Shown here: positions 1-10,214 of the stretch, in pieces | How positions within the stretch are numbered: the stretch's first letter is position 1 | Layout of the letters: each line of letters begins with the position of its first letter | Assembly: GCF_030052815.1 (NCBI RefSeq) | Contig: NC_079496.1 | Location: forward strand, 77,861,652 to 77,925,651 | Direction of reading: 5' to 3' | DNA: 64,000 bases | Origin: Hevea brasiliensis | Lineage: Eukaryota > Streptophyta > Magnoliopsida > Malpighiales > Euphorbiaceae | The notes under the pieces: generated by a model | Seen by the model: the letters and a program-made list of their open reading frames with translations, nothing else | The model's database searches: none | Told to the model about the DNA's origin: nothing | Program-made: the position numbers and the translations under genes

Positions 1-2509
1 GTGTTTTATGACTTCATTATTTCATGATAAATTTCAATTATAATTTATACATTCATTTGATCATTTATATGATCATAATTCACATCAATTATTCTTTTAT
101 ACCATTGTACTCAAAGTACTTTTCCTTTCTACAATAATGAGAACTAATGTCTCATTCATACATTAATGTGGTTCATTTATTCATTCATTATGTTATTCAT
201 ATTAATCACAATTCAAAAAAATGGTTCACATGTACCATTGTATTCAAAACATTTTTCCTTTCTCTCTTGATGGGAACTTAAATCCCAAATGGCACTTTAA
301 TCTCATTTATACATTTAACAATCTATTCATGTAAATTACATTTCATACTTCAAGTTGTATTGCTAATAGATTATGAACTCCATTGGTGTTGGGAGTATAA
401 ATCTCAATTACCTATTCCAAGATATCCATGAACATTTCATGGATTCCAAATTTCATGCCTTAATTTCCTCTACCAATTTAGTTTTTACACTTTGTGTCTT
501 TGTATTACTATTCACTCAAATTGTTGACTTTTTAATACATAATCAATTTATTGAACCTAAGTTCTCCAAGATACCATATTTTGCATTTTATTTTTGTTTG
601 TATTGATTTCCAATACCATTTCAAAGCTTATCTTATGTTATTCAAAATTTTCAGATTTCATACCCTAGGTTTACTGTTCCATTGGTCATTTTTGCAGTAT
701 GAAATTGTTAAAATTGTCTTCATGAAAGTTGTTTCTTATTGTGTCTAGTTACATTTCATTTTTTTGAATCACTCCATTTGGAGTTTTTTAGCTTAAGTTA
801 TGGTCATTTTACCATAATTGGCTGGATTGACCTATACCCAGAATTTCTGGGCAATTTGGTTCTGGCAAATTTGGTGACCTAAGTTTGGTTGGCAATTTGA
901 TTAGGTTATGATCAGAATTTGGATTTGTGTTCTTCATGAAAGTTGTAGGGCTATGTCTCAAATTTCTGATGGTAAAATTTCAGATCAATTGAACGTGCCT
1001 ACGCTGAGTTATGACCATTTGAATAAACACTGTTCATTTTGTCATTTTCCAGGGACAGCCTGTTGGTCACCCAGATTAGGGTAATTTTTAGGTCAACTTG
1101 GTTTGGTTTTCTGGGCAAGGCTTCTTCACCAAAGTTGTGCCATTATGTGTCTAGTTTCATGTCCAATTGGTCTTGAACCTATTGAACCTATAGAACTCAA
1201 GTTATAGCTGCCCAAACATGCTGGACTCACATCTAGACCTGTAAGGCACTCAAGGCAGCACACCCAACCTCAATTCTCATGGTACAATTCACTTCAATTC
1301 CTCATTATACTCGGCCAAATGGTCACTAATTGACCATTAAACTTCCACTTAACATTAAAATACAATAAACCTCAATTCATCACAAACCCTAACCCTAACA
1401 ATCCATCACTTCATCTAACGTACTCAAATCACCATCTAACTTTAATATAGTTATCAAACATCATTCCCAAGCAACTTAGTTCAATCAAATCAACAACTCT
1501 CAACATTTCCCCATGGCTGCCAAAAATTAAAATGTTCCTAACATGCATATTTTCTTCAAATTTTCTCCATTTTCTAACTTAACTCAAAATTCAAATAAAA
1601 AAATATAAGGAGAAAAGTAAGAGATTTAGCACTAACCTTGAATGGAGTCACTTCTAAGACTTCAAAACTTCACTTTCATCCTTTCTTTTTACTGTCCAAA
1701 GCTTGCTCTAGGTGTGAGGATGAATTTTTATGAAGGGAAGCTAGGGTTTTGAGGTGGTTTTGGGGCTAGAACACAAACTTGAAGTGTGCTCCAATGGAGG
1801 TTTCTCTCTTCTCTCTTTCTCTTTTTCTCTTGTTACGGCTGATTGGGGAAGACAAGTGCAGATTGGTTTTTCATTTTGCCTCTTTTTTATTTAGTTTTTA
1901 TCCCTTTTAAGAGGCTTGTCAATTTGTGATTGGGTGGAGAGTGTTTAATGACATCATATGATGTCATAATACCTAATTTCTTTCATTTTTCTTTTCTTTT
2001 CTTTTCTACTCATTTCCAATTCAATTTTTAGCAATATTTATTCACATTTAATGTCATAATAATTATTTACTTAACTGGACAAGTCGGCCAAAAATCATCT
2101 CTGAAGACGAAATGACCAAAATGCCCTCCATTTGGCTTAACAGACTAAAATTGTCTGTACTGATTGAAAAATTTTTCTAAGCATTTTCTTGGAATTCTAA
2201 TGCCATAGAAACCTCAATGACTCTTCTTTGGAGTATAAAAATTATTTCATAAATTTTTCCCTGGGTTTAGGGCTTCTAGTTGCGAAGACTGCAACTTTCC
2301 ACTGGGTTACCCATCGCTAGGGCACCGGCTCATTTAACTTAGTTGTATTTTATTTCTAAAATTTTTACTAAATTTTTCTTATTAATATTTGAGTTAATTA
2401 TGGTTCCTCACTTTAGTTTAAATATTTTTCCAGACGTTCTAGCTCTCTGGACCGACACCGGTCACCGGAACAGTAGAATGTGCGGAATTGCTACAGTGAG
2501 GGTGTTACA
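1..2509 (-). repeat. LTR of Tekay-like element, copy E (truncated by window)
   Basis: This is a reverse-oriented LTR whose 5' terminus lies at 2509, where the plus strand reads GGTGTTACA. It is homologous to the LTRs of copies A, C and I: the block with GGGTTACCCATCGCTAGGG near 2306 and the ACTCCATTTGGAGT module near 770 recur there in matching order. It holds no gene. It was inserted into the RNase H region of element A, because A coding sequence starts at 2510. The rest of copy E, including the other side of its target duplication, lies left of the window. Whether it was a solo LTR or a full element cannot be seen. Confidence 0.8.
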
Positions 2510-3248
2510 TGTATGGTGGAAAGTGCTATATGTATACAAACCACAAAAGTCTAAAATATTTGCCTACCCAGAAGGAGCTCAATCTCAAACAGAGGCGATG
2601 GATTGAGTTCCTGAAGGACTATGATTGTGTGATTGATTACCATCCTGGGAAGGCAAATGTAGTTGTTGATGCTTTGAGCAAAAATCCATTACAGCTTTGA
2701 GATCATTGAATGCCCATCTATCCTTGGCTCGAGATGGAGCTATTTTGTCTGAGTTGCAAGTGAGGCCAAACCCGCTACAGCAGATTTTAGATGGGCAGAA
2801 GGTAGATGAGAAATTAATGACTACTGTGAGTATAATCTTAGAAGGGAAAATAACTGACTATGAAGTGAAAGCAGATGGGTGTCTGTACTACAAAGGAAGA
2901 GTATGTGTACCAGATGATGGGGAATTGAAAGCCAATATTATGAAAGAGGCACATACCAGTGTTTATGCTATGCACCTAGGAAGTACAAAAATGTATCATG
3001 ATCTGAAGCTTCATTATTGGTGGCCTAGTATGAAGAAGGACATAGCTGATTATGTGACTAAATGCTTGACATGTCAGCAAGTCAAGGCAGAACATCAAGT
3101 TCCATCGGGTTTACTACAGCCTATACGCATACCTGAATGGCAATGGATTGGGTCACCATGGATTTTGTAAGTGGTCTACCTCTCACCCAGAAGAAGCATG
3201 ATGTAATATGGGTGATAGTAGATAGATTGACGAAGTCAGCGCACTTTC
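2510..3248 (+). pseudogene. Copy A pol fragment: RNase H end and integrase zinc-binding domain
   Basis: The fragment begins inside RNase H (motif [10 protein letters not shown], then [11 protein letters not shown] and [13 protein letters not shown]), which degrades the RNA of the reverse-transcription hybrid. A frameshift near 2690 leads into the integrase N-terminal HHCC domain, with H at HTSVYAMH and the two cysteines in CLTCQQ. A second frameshift near 3150 separates the start of the catalytic core ([12 protein letters not shown]). The frame stops at 3248 where copy B is inserted and resumes at 14234. Element C carries the same protein order at 56430-57200. It cannot make a working protein. 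Confidence 0.88.
3244..3248. other. Target-site duplication of copy B, left (CTTTC)
   Basis: CTTTC at 3244-3248 repeats exactly at 14234-14238, on the outer sides of copy B's two LTRs. The integrase reading frame of element A continues across the pair. A 5-bp duplication is usual for LTR-retrotransposon integrase. Confidence 0.92.
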
Positions 3249-6200
3249 TATCACACCCTACTCCCCTATAAGATGTAACATGATCCCGTAGTATACCTAA
3301 TGAATTACCGTACTTCTCCTACCAATAATCCATTTAATATACTACAAGGGATTTTAAAACAATTTTCGGGAAATTTAAGTCATAGATTAAAATCTGGTGT
3401 TATACAATTTTTTTTTTTTTAAAATTTCGGCAAAGTGCCGGCAGTATTTTGAGAAAACAGTTCTTCAATTCTGCAAAAGAAAATGCTCCCAATATGTTTT
3501 CTCAAATACAACTCCAATAAACTTTATTTCAATTCACAATTCAATTCTCAATACACAATCAATTCATTTTCAAACTAATCTCATCATGAAGAAATATTTC
3601 ATTGATTATAAGACTCAAAATTTATATTACAAAACTATTCAAGTAAATGAAATCTCAAATTTACATTTACAATAATTTACATTTAAGTACATACCAAAAT
3701 ATTTTACAAGAGTTTTTATACAACTGCTCAAATAATTTACATATATATTATTACATGCATACATCAAAACCTATGTACATGGGTATACCTATAATATATC
3801 TAGAGCTAAACTGAAAGTGTCTTCAAAGAAACTTACTCACTGCTCTATGCTCTTCTTACCTGCAACAGCATACAAAGCTATCGCTGAGTGGTGAACTCAG
3901 TGGTGCACAACTATAATTTAAAACATAGTACAATATACATTGACAAAATTTACAGTAAATAATTTGGAAATCTGAATACTCATCAAATTCTAAAACTCAA
4001 AATATTCATTGCCAATAATGTAAATCATTTGTATAAAATGACTTCGATCATGAAATTCAATTTATCAAATCATAACTAACCATTTAGGTAATTCCAACAA
4101 AATCAATTATACATAAATCATAATTGAAATCACAATTCTTTACCATTCAAAAGCCATTCTGTATCTCAAAAATCATTCTTTATCTCACTAACTATGCAAG
4201 ACTAATCCGAAAGGGCCATATTCGATGTGATTCTAACTCCCTATGGTCGGGGAGGTCGAATCAGATTCTAACTCCCTATGGTCGGGGAGGTCGAATCATC
4301 ATGCACAGTACCATCACAATAATGAATCTTCCGCAAGGGCCATAACGATAAAATAAACTTAGATCTAACCTCAAATCAGAGGAAAATCTAAGCCTGTGCA
4401 CGTACCATGGTAATCAAAACACAACTAACTCCATTGTCTTCTCAATAAATAAGAGAGACGGGTAATAACCTAGTCAAGCATCTATAGTGAGATATAAAAC
4501 AATATCACAATCCTTTTAGTGAGCATAAATCACAATATAATTCGATTCAAAGTCAATTCAAATATCCAATAATTTTTATGCTCATCACAATTCAAATCAT
4601 AAATTTGCATTTTTCCATGAAAATTACCATCATAATTCAAAACATGTTCTATCACAATTTTCCAAAACATAATTTATTCAATCCATAACAATGCTTAATA
4701 CTTGTGGAAATACCATTTCACAAAGCTAAATTCATACATACTATAACAATTTCAATAATCATTGAATTAAATCCAATGCTTGTTAAACATAATACATAAG
4801 AAAATATGTCATTTAATCATATGAAATATTCAAAACAAAATCAGTTAAAAACTAGCTGTACACAAACCTTTGATAACTATTTCTTGGCTCTGACTCAGTG
4901 TTTCCTTCCCCTTCCCTGAGTCTTTGCTAACTGAGAAACACAATTTGAAGTGTTTCAGTACTCATTTAAACTGTCTCTAAGAATAAGGTTCAATAATTAA
5001 TTTGTCGAATTCTATTATTTTCTTAGTCAACCTAATATGTCGACCCTCGATGCGTTCTAGGTAAATTCGGTTTTAATGTCACTAATATGTCACATTCAAT
5101 AGTCTTTTAGGGTTGGTACATGTTACCAAATTCATTTCCATGTATCTTGCATTTTCTTGCAATTTGCTGGATTCCGGGATACTAGTTTGACCTAGCCGGA
5201 CGACCTAGTTCCGTTGGTTTTCGGGTTTTGGTCAAAACTACAAACTTGTAGATCTATGTCTTATGGAACGCGGGGCAAAATTTCAGGTCATTCTGAGTTA
5301 CGTAGACCAAGTTATGGTCATTTTACTATTACTGGTCAACTTGCACTAAAATTGGTCACTTTAGGTCATTTGAGGTCATTTTAGGTTCGGCCAGTTTTTG
5401 GACCCGAAATTGTGCAAGCTGTTTGACTTGCTTATGGTCATTTCTGGGATTTGGTGTCTTCATACGACTTGTAGATATGGGTCTTAACTATTCATGGTTA
5501 AAATTTCAGGTCAATTGGACCTGTTTTGAGTGAGTTATGGCCTAAAAACTAACTACTGCCCAAATGGTCAATTTTCAGGCCTCATTTGCAGTTAATCTGG
5601 ATTTGGTCATTTTTCAAGCTACCTTGCAAGCAGAATTTCGGCAAGCTTCCTTCATGAAAGTTGGCACATTTTGTACCTAGTTTCATCTCCAATTGGTCTC
5701 ATACTAATTGGAGCCACACACTTAATGTTATAGGCCTAAAACACAAACTGCCTTATTGAAATTCTTGCATACACATCAAGCATCACTTTTAACACTCACC
5801 AAACTTAACATTCAAACCAATTCTGGTTGTACCACAACCTAAACATAATTTATAACATATTATAGGTCATTTTGGCAACTTGTAATTGCATTCAATGTGC
5901 ACCAACAAGTGCAGAATTTGTCCAACTCAATTTACAACAATTCAATCACCAATTCATGCTCTTTTACATGTCCCACTTCACACCACCATACATACACTCA
6001 AACTGCCATAACAACCAACACATTTTAACATCATTATTCCATAAACCAAGCATGAATTCCAGCATTCCTCAAGAGTTAGCAAACTGCCACAATGGTACAC
6101 TTACATTCCATTACTTTCCAAGCTTTAAATTTCATTTTACATTTACATATACTAAGTGTACATTACCCAAACAATTTCCTACACAATATACATTTAATCA

Positions 6201-7252
6201 ATCATTTAATTCACCATTTACAAGCACAAATAAACTGCCTTCAAGGTGTTTCCATGGCTGCCAAAAGTACACATTCACATTCAACATCAAACCTCAAAAA
6301 TTTCTTCATAAATCAAACCCCATAACATCCTTACAAACTTAATGAAGCAATAACCCAAAAATACAAACTTACCACTTTGGAAATTCTTCAAAACCTCTCC
6401 AAAACTTGGTTTTCTTGTTGCCTATCTACTGCCCATGGTGTGAGGATTAACTTTAATGAAGGAAGGTGCATGGAAAGTGGCTTAGATCAAGCTTGCATGA
6501 AGCTTTAACCCATGCATCCATGGAGGAACTCCATTCTTGGTTTCGGCTGCCCTTTTGAAAGGTTGAAGAAGATGAAATATTCTGCCCATTTTAGCTCTTA
6601 AGTGTCTCACATAATATTTATTTAATCCCCATAGTGCTCCACTTACATAAAATCAATTATTTTATATGTTTAAATATGTTAATTACCTAATTTGAACTCC
6701 ATTTTTGCTATTTATATTAGGTACCCCTAAATTAATTTTTCATTATATTTTTCAAGTGTAATATTATTTATTTTTAATGGACACATAGGTCAAAAGACAA
6801 CTCGGGGTGTCAAATGACCGCAATGCCCCAATTCGGGTTGCATTCCCGATTTTTCGGTAACACCGGGTTTTGTCCATTTTTCGATTTCCCACTTTTCTTT
6901 GTACTAATTATTTAATTTTTATTTAATATTTCTAATGATATTTATACTTCAATAGGGTTCTATTTAATTCCTAAAAATATTTTCCAGGGTTCCCCGCAGT
7001 CCAGGGCTAGTCAACGGTCCACGCCGTGACTTCCCGGTGCGGTTACCCATCGCTAGGGTTCTCGGCTCGCTTAACTTGGTTACATTTCTTTGCTATTATT
7101 TTTCCTTTGTTGTTATTGTGTTTTCTTCTCTTGTATTTCATTATTTTATGTCTCCTCACTCATATCGAAGTGTAGTTCTAGGCATCCTAGCTGTCCGGAT
7201 AACACTGGTTACTGGAAAAGTAAAACGCACTACCGAACATAGGGGTGTTACA
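3249..7252 (-). repeat. 3' LTR of copy B
   Basis: This LTR of 4,004 bp is colinear with the other one at 10215-14233. On the plus strand its outer end reads TATCACACCC where the partner reads TGTCACACCC, so the terminal CA of the element has become TA. The inner end TGTTACA (7246-7252) adjoins the polypurine tract. It contains a 35-bp tandem duplication at 4229-4298 and AT-rich sequence without a credible gene; the long open frame near 5872-6342 has no ATG start at its beginning and no recognisable domain. Confidence 0.92.
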
Positions 7253-7267
7253 ATTCTCCCCCCCTTA
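7253..7267 (-). other. Polypurine tract of copy B
   Basis: On the minus strand this reads a run of seven G followed by AGAAT, directly before the 3' LTR. It is the expected primer for plus-strand DNA synthesis. Element F has the same tract at 33954-33969. Confidence 0.85.
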
Positions 7268-7299
7268 AAATAAATTTCGTCTCGAAATTTTACCTGACA

Positions 7300-8254
7300 T
7301 TAGTCTCTGAACAGCTGTGAGTGTTGTCTCCTCATATCCTCTTCACGTTCCCAAGTAGCTTCCTGGCCTGAACGATGGTTCCACAGCACTTTAACCAGGT
7401 GTATCTGTTTATTCCTCAGCTGTTTCACCTCATAAGCCAGAATTTCTATGGGTTCTTCCTCATATGAGAGGTCTGGATTTTACCTCAATCTATTCAACTG
7501 ATAGTACATGAGATGGGTCTGATTTGTACCTCCTTAACATGGACACATGGAAGACACTGTGTATCCTTGCTAACTCCGGAGGTAATGCCAACCGATATGC
7601 CAAAGGACCCACTCTTTCCAGAACCTCATATGGTCCGATGAAACGAGGACTCAGTTTCCCCTTTCTGCCAAATCTCATAATCCTCTTCCAAGGAGAAACT
7701 TTGAGGAATACTTTATCACCCACTGCATATTTAATATCTCTTCTCTTCATATCAACATAAAACTTCTGACGGTCTGACGTAGCCTTGAGTCTATCTCTAA
7801 TCAATTTGATCTTTTCCTATGTCTGCTGAATAATTTCTGGCCCAATCATCTTTCTTTCACCAACTTCATCCCAACATAGGGGAGTTCTACACTTTCTGCC
7901 ATACAAAGCTTCATATGGAGGCATCCCAATGCTTGATTGGTAGTTGTTGTTATAAGCAAACTCAATCAAAGGCAAGTGTGTATCCCAACTACCTTCAAAC
8001 TCAATCACACAAGCCCGTAGCATATCCTCCAATATCTGAATAACCCTTTCAGGTTGGCCATCTATCTGTGGGTGGAATGCTGTGCTGAGGTTCAGTCTAG
8101 TTCTTAAGGCTCTCTGAAGACTACCCCAGAATCTAGAAGTGAACCTAGGATCTCTGTCAGATACAATCGATACTGGCACTCCATGCAATTTTACAATTTC
8201 ATATATGTACAATCTGGCCAATCTTTCTAGGCTATAGTCCATCCGAGCTAGCAA
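7300..8254 (-). pseudogene. Copy B integrase core, C-terminal domain and chromodomain
   Basis: This is the integrase that would join element DNA to the chromosome. Reading on the minus strand it shows the catalytic core with [12 protein letters not shown] and the [13 protein letters not shown] motif, then [12 protein letters not shown]. The GPYEVLERVGPLAYRL segment follows, then VSMLRRYKSDPSHV and a chromodomain-like tail (VKVLWNHRSGQEATWERE) ending at a TAA near 7300. Frame breaks occur near 7810 and near 7480. The core runs straight from VIQ to LEDML with no intron, unlike A and C. The chromodomain is the mark of chromoviruses and is thought to steer insertion to marked chromatin. Confidence 0.85.
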
Positions 8255-8720
8255 AAAGTGAGCAGACTTGGTTAGTCTATCAACTATAACCTATACTGCA
8301 TCATGACTATTCTATGTCCTCGAAAATCTCATCACAAAATCCATAGTTATCTGTTCCCTTACAATGTTTCATAGGGTGCCACTTGTATGCTAGCTTGACA
8401 CTTATTAATGTATACAAATTCTGTTAGTGGGAGGTATCTGTCCCATCTCCCCTTGGATTCAAGGACACAAGTTCTCAGTATATTCTCGAGGGTTTATTAC
8501 ATTTTATAGGTTATTATTATCATTTCATTTCATTATTTATAGAAACTCAATGAGTTTCAAAATTTACCTGAATCACTTGTTTCGACTGTCCATCCGTCTG
8601 AGGATGATAAGTCGTACTGATATCTCTAAGCTTATAACAATTACTATGGTACAGGTAGTTCACATTAATGTAACTGAGTCACTAACTCCAGCTACCTTAC
8701 AAGTGTAGTCTTTTGATAGG
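8255..8720 (-). pseudogene. Second, out-of-order integrase piece of copy B with intron remnant
   Basis: On the minus strand a decayed HPQTDGQSKQVIQ motif (near 8600) ends in CAG followed by GTAAAT. About 74 nt of AT-rich sequence follow, to near 8494, and then a decayed counterpart of the LEDMLRSCVIEF region and the RYLPL block. After this, near 8340, comes the earlier part of an integrase core ([10 protein letters not shown] type), which runs into the intact-order copy at 8254. Part of the core is therefore present twice in permuted order, which points to template switching between an intron-bearing and an intron-less relative. Several stops make it non-functional. Confidence 0.7.
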
Positions 8721-9339
8721 CTAGTTCTGAAGTTTTAAATTTCTGACTAAAATTTTCACATTTATTTCTAGTAATAGTACTCTATTCGGGTGCAGCTGTA
8801 TCAATTTATAGATTACTTACAAATATTCTTAATTTATTATACCACAAGGAAGCACGTAGCTCTACACAATAATCCCGTGTCGGTACTATAATCTGCAGCT
8901 TACAATACAAACATCGAGAACATAATATAGTCACTACGTTATAACCTCATGGACTAGGTTTTCTAACATCTTATCTTTCTCGAATCCACTAATATCCTAA
9001 TCCGATTCTGATTCCAATATCCATTAATAATTACTAACAGTAACATCTTTGCCCTCATCTAGAGCAATTCTATTACTGTAACTTACTTTTAGGTCCTCTT
9101 GCCTTACATTAAGTAGGCTTGCCAATTAGCTTTATAATTTATAGTATGTTAGAAAATACTTTTAGCTAACAATTCTTCCAAAATTAATGTCAATCATACT
9201 TGTTATTGTAGTTTTGATCCTAAAAGACTAGTCACTAACGCATCAAAATTTATTCCCCTGTAAAGGAATAGCAACAAAACACATAGTTCTGACACTAACA
9301 CACAACTAAGTAGTGCTGGGATCAAATAATAACTAATTT
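8721..9339 (-). other. Non-coding interior of copy B, with block shared with F
   Basis: No coding sequence is visible. The stretch 8850-9095 (minus strand) is clearly homologous to 33172-33415 (plus strand) of element F, starting at AAAAGTAAGTTACAGTAAT and ending near GTGTAGAGCTA. It lies after gag in both elements, where protease and reverse transcriptase would normally be. The remainder, 9100-9339, is AT-rich and unexplained. Confidence 0.7.
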
Positions 9340-10028
9340 TTTCTTTCAAAAATTAAGAACTTACTAGCAGCTACATCTGAAGTTTCTGCTCTTTCTCCTT
9401 GGCGCATAGTGGATGCTCTGATTGGTGTGCTACTATATTCGGGTTGATTCACTATGTTATAGTGGTGAGGAGTACCAACTCTATTTCTATCTTGACTCTG
9501 ACTGACGGTCTGTGAACTCTGGAAAGCAGATCGAGGTGTTCTAGTACAATTTTTAGCAAAGTGTCTAAGTTTTCCACAATTGTAGCAGGCTCCAGAGGCC
9601 CTTTGACAAATACCTCCATGTAGCTTACCACAAACATGGCAGAAACGGGCAGAATAGGAACTTCTGGTTGTTCAACGACTAGATCTTGGTGTTCTCTACC
9701 CTGATGATCTGCCTCTATCGTATCCCTGAGCTCGGGGTTCCTTAAATTCTTTTCTCTTCCTCAAATTACTGCTCGAGCTCTGACCCGTAGATTTCTTCCT
9801 CTTCTCTATTTCACACTGCCCTTGTGGGGGTTGGGTTTGTACTTGAGTTTGAGCTGACAGAGTATCAGCCATTTGTTGAAAGAAAGTGGCCATTTGCTGG
9901 GCCATTTGTGCCGTAATTTGTACTGGTAAAACTGGTACAGTCGGGCTTTCGACACTTTGTGGAGCTGGGGCCTCAACTTGTACTTCTGCCATCACGGAAT
10001 GTTCTATTGTCTCATTCTTCTCTTCCAT
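9340..10028 (-). pseudogene. Copy B gag remnant (N-terminus and zinc knuckle, centre deleted)
   Basis: Gag builds the virus-like particle and binds the RNA. The frame starts at an ATG at 10028 (MEEKNETIEHSV) with a glutamine-rich stretch around QMAQQMATFFQQMAD. It then jumps from PPQGQ straight to a basic segment (EIEKRKKSTGQSSSS). The central capsid-like domain seen in F (KGTVDPLEAEQW onward) is missing. Near 9560-9650 a nucleocapsid zinc knuckle is legible (CYNCGKLRHFAKNC, C-x2-C-x4-H-x4-C), in a frame reached through stops. The partner arrangement in F is far more complete. Confidence 0.85.
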
Positions 10029-10195
10029 ATCTTTTCATAGGATTTTCTATTCATGTACAACCAACAAAAGGAGATTCCTCTCCATTAGTTCATATTCATG
10101 ATGTAAATGTACTATATGTATCAAACATTTGAGCAGTTGTAGTTACCGACAAAAAGATTTCAAATTCACAGTTCAAAATTTACTTTAAAACCATG

Positions 10196-10207
10196 GCTCT
10201 GATACCA
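10196..10207 (-). other. Primer binding site of copy B
   Basis: The minus strand reads TGGTATCAGAGC, complementary to the 3' end of plant initiator methionine tRNA. It lies 7 nt inside the 5' LTR, which ends at 10215. This fixes the orientation of the element. Confidence 0.93.
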
Positions 10208-10214
10208 CAAAACA

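Noticed and set aside
1385..1401. AACCCTAACCCTAAC resembling an interstitial telomere tract
   Set aside because: Only two units, and the unit CCCTAA lacks the third A of the plant CCCTAAA repeat; similar words occur by chance in this LTR (38384).
5872..6342. Open frame of about 156 codons, present again at 12852-13334, as a possible LTR-encoded protein
   Set aside because: It appears twice only because the LTR is duplicated. It begins at TTG, not ATG, has low complexity (N, T, F, H rich) and no recognisable domain.
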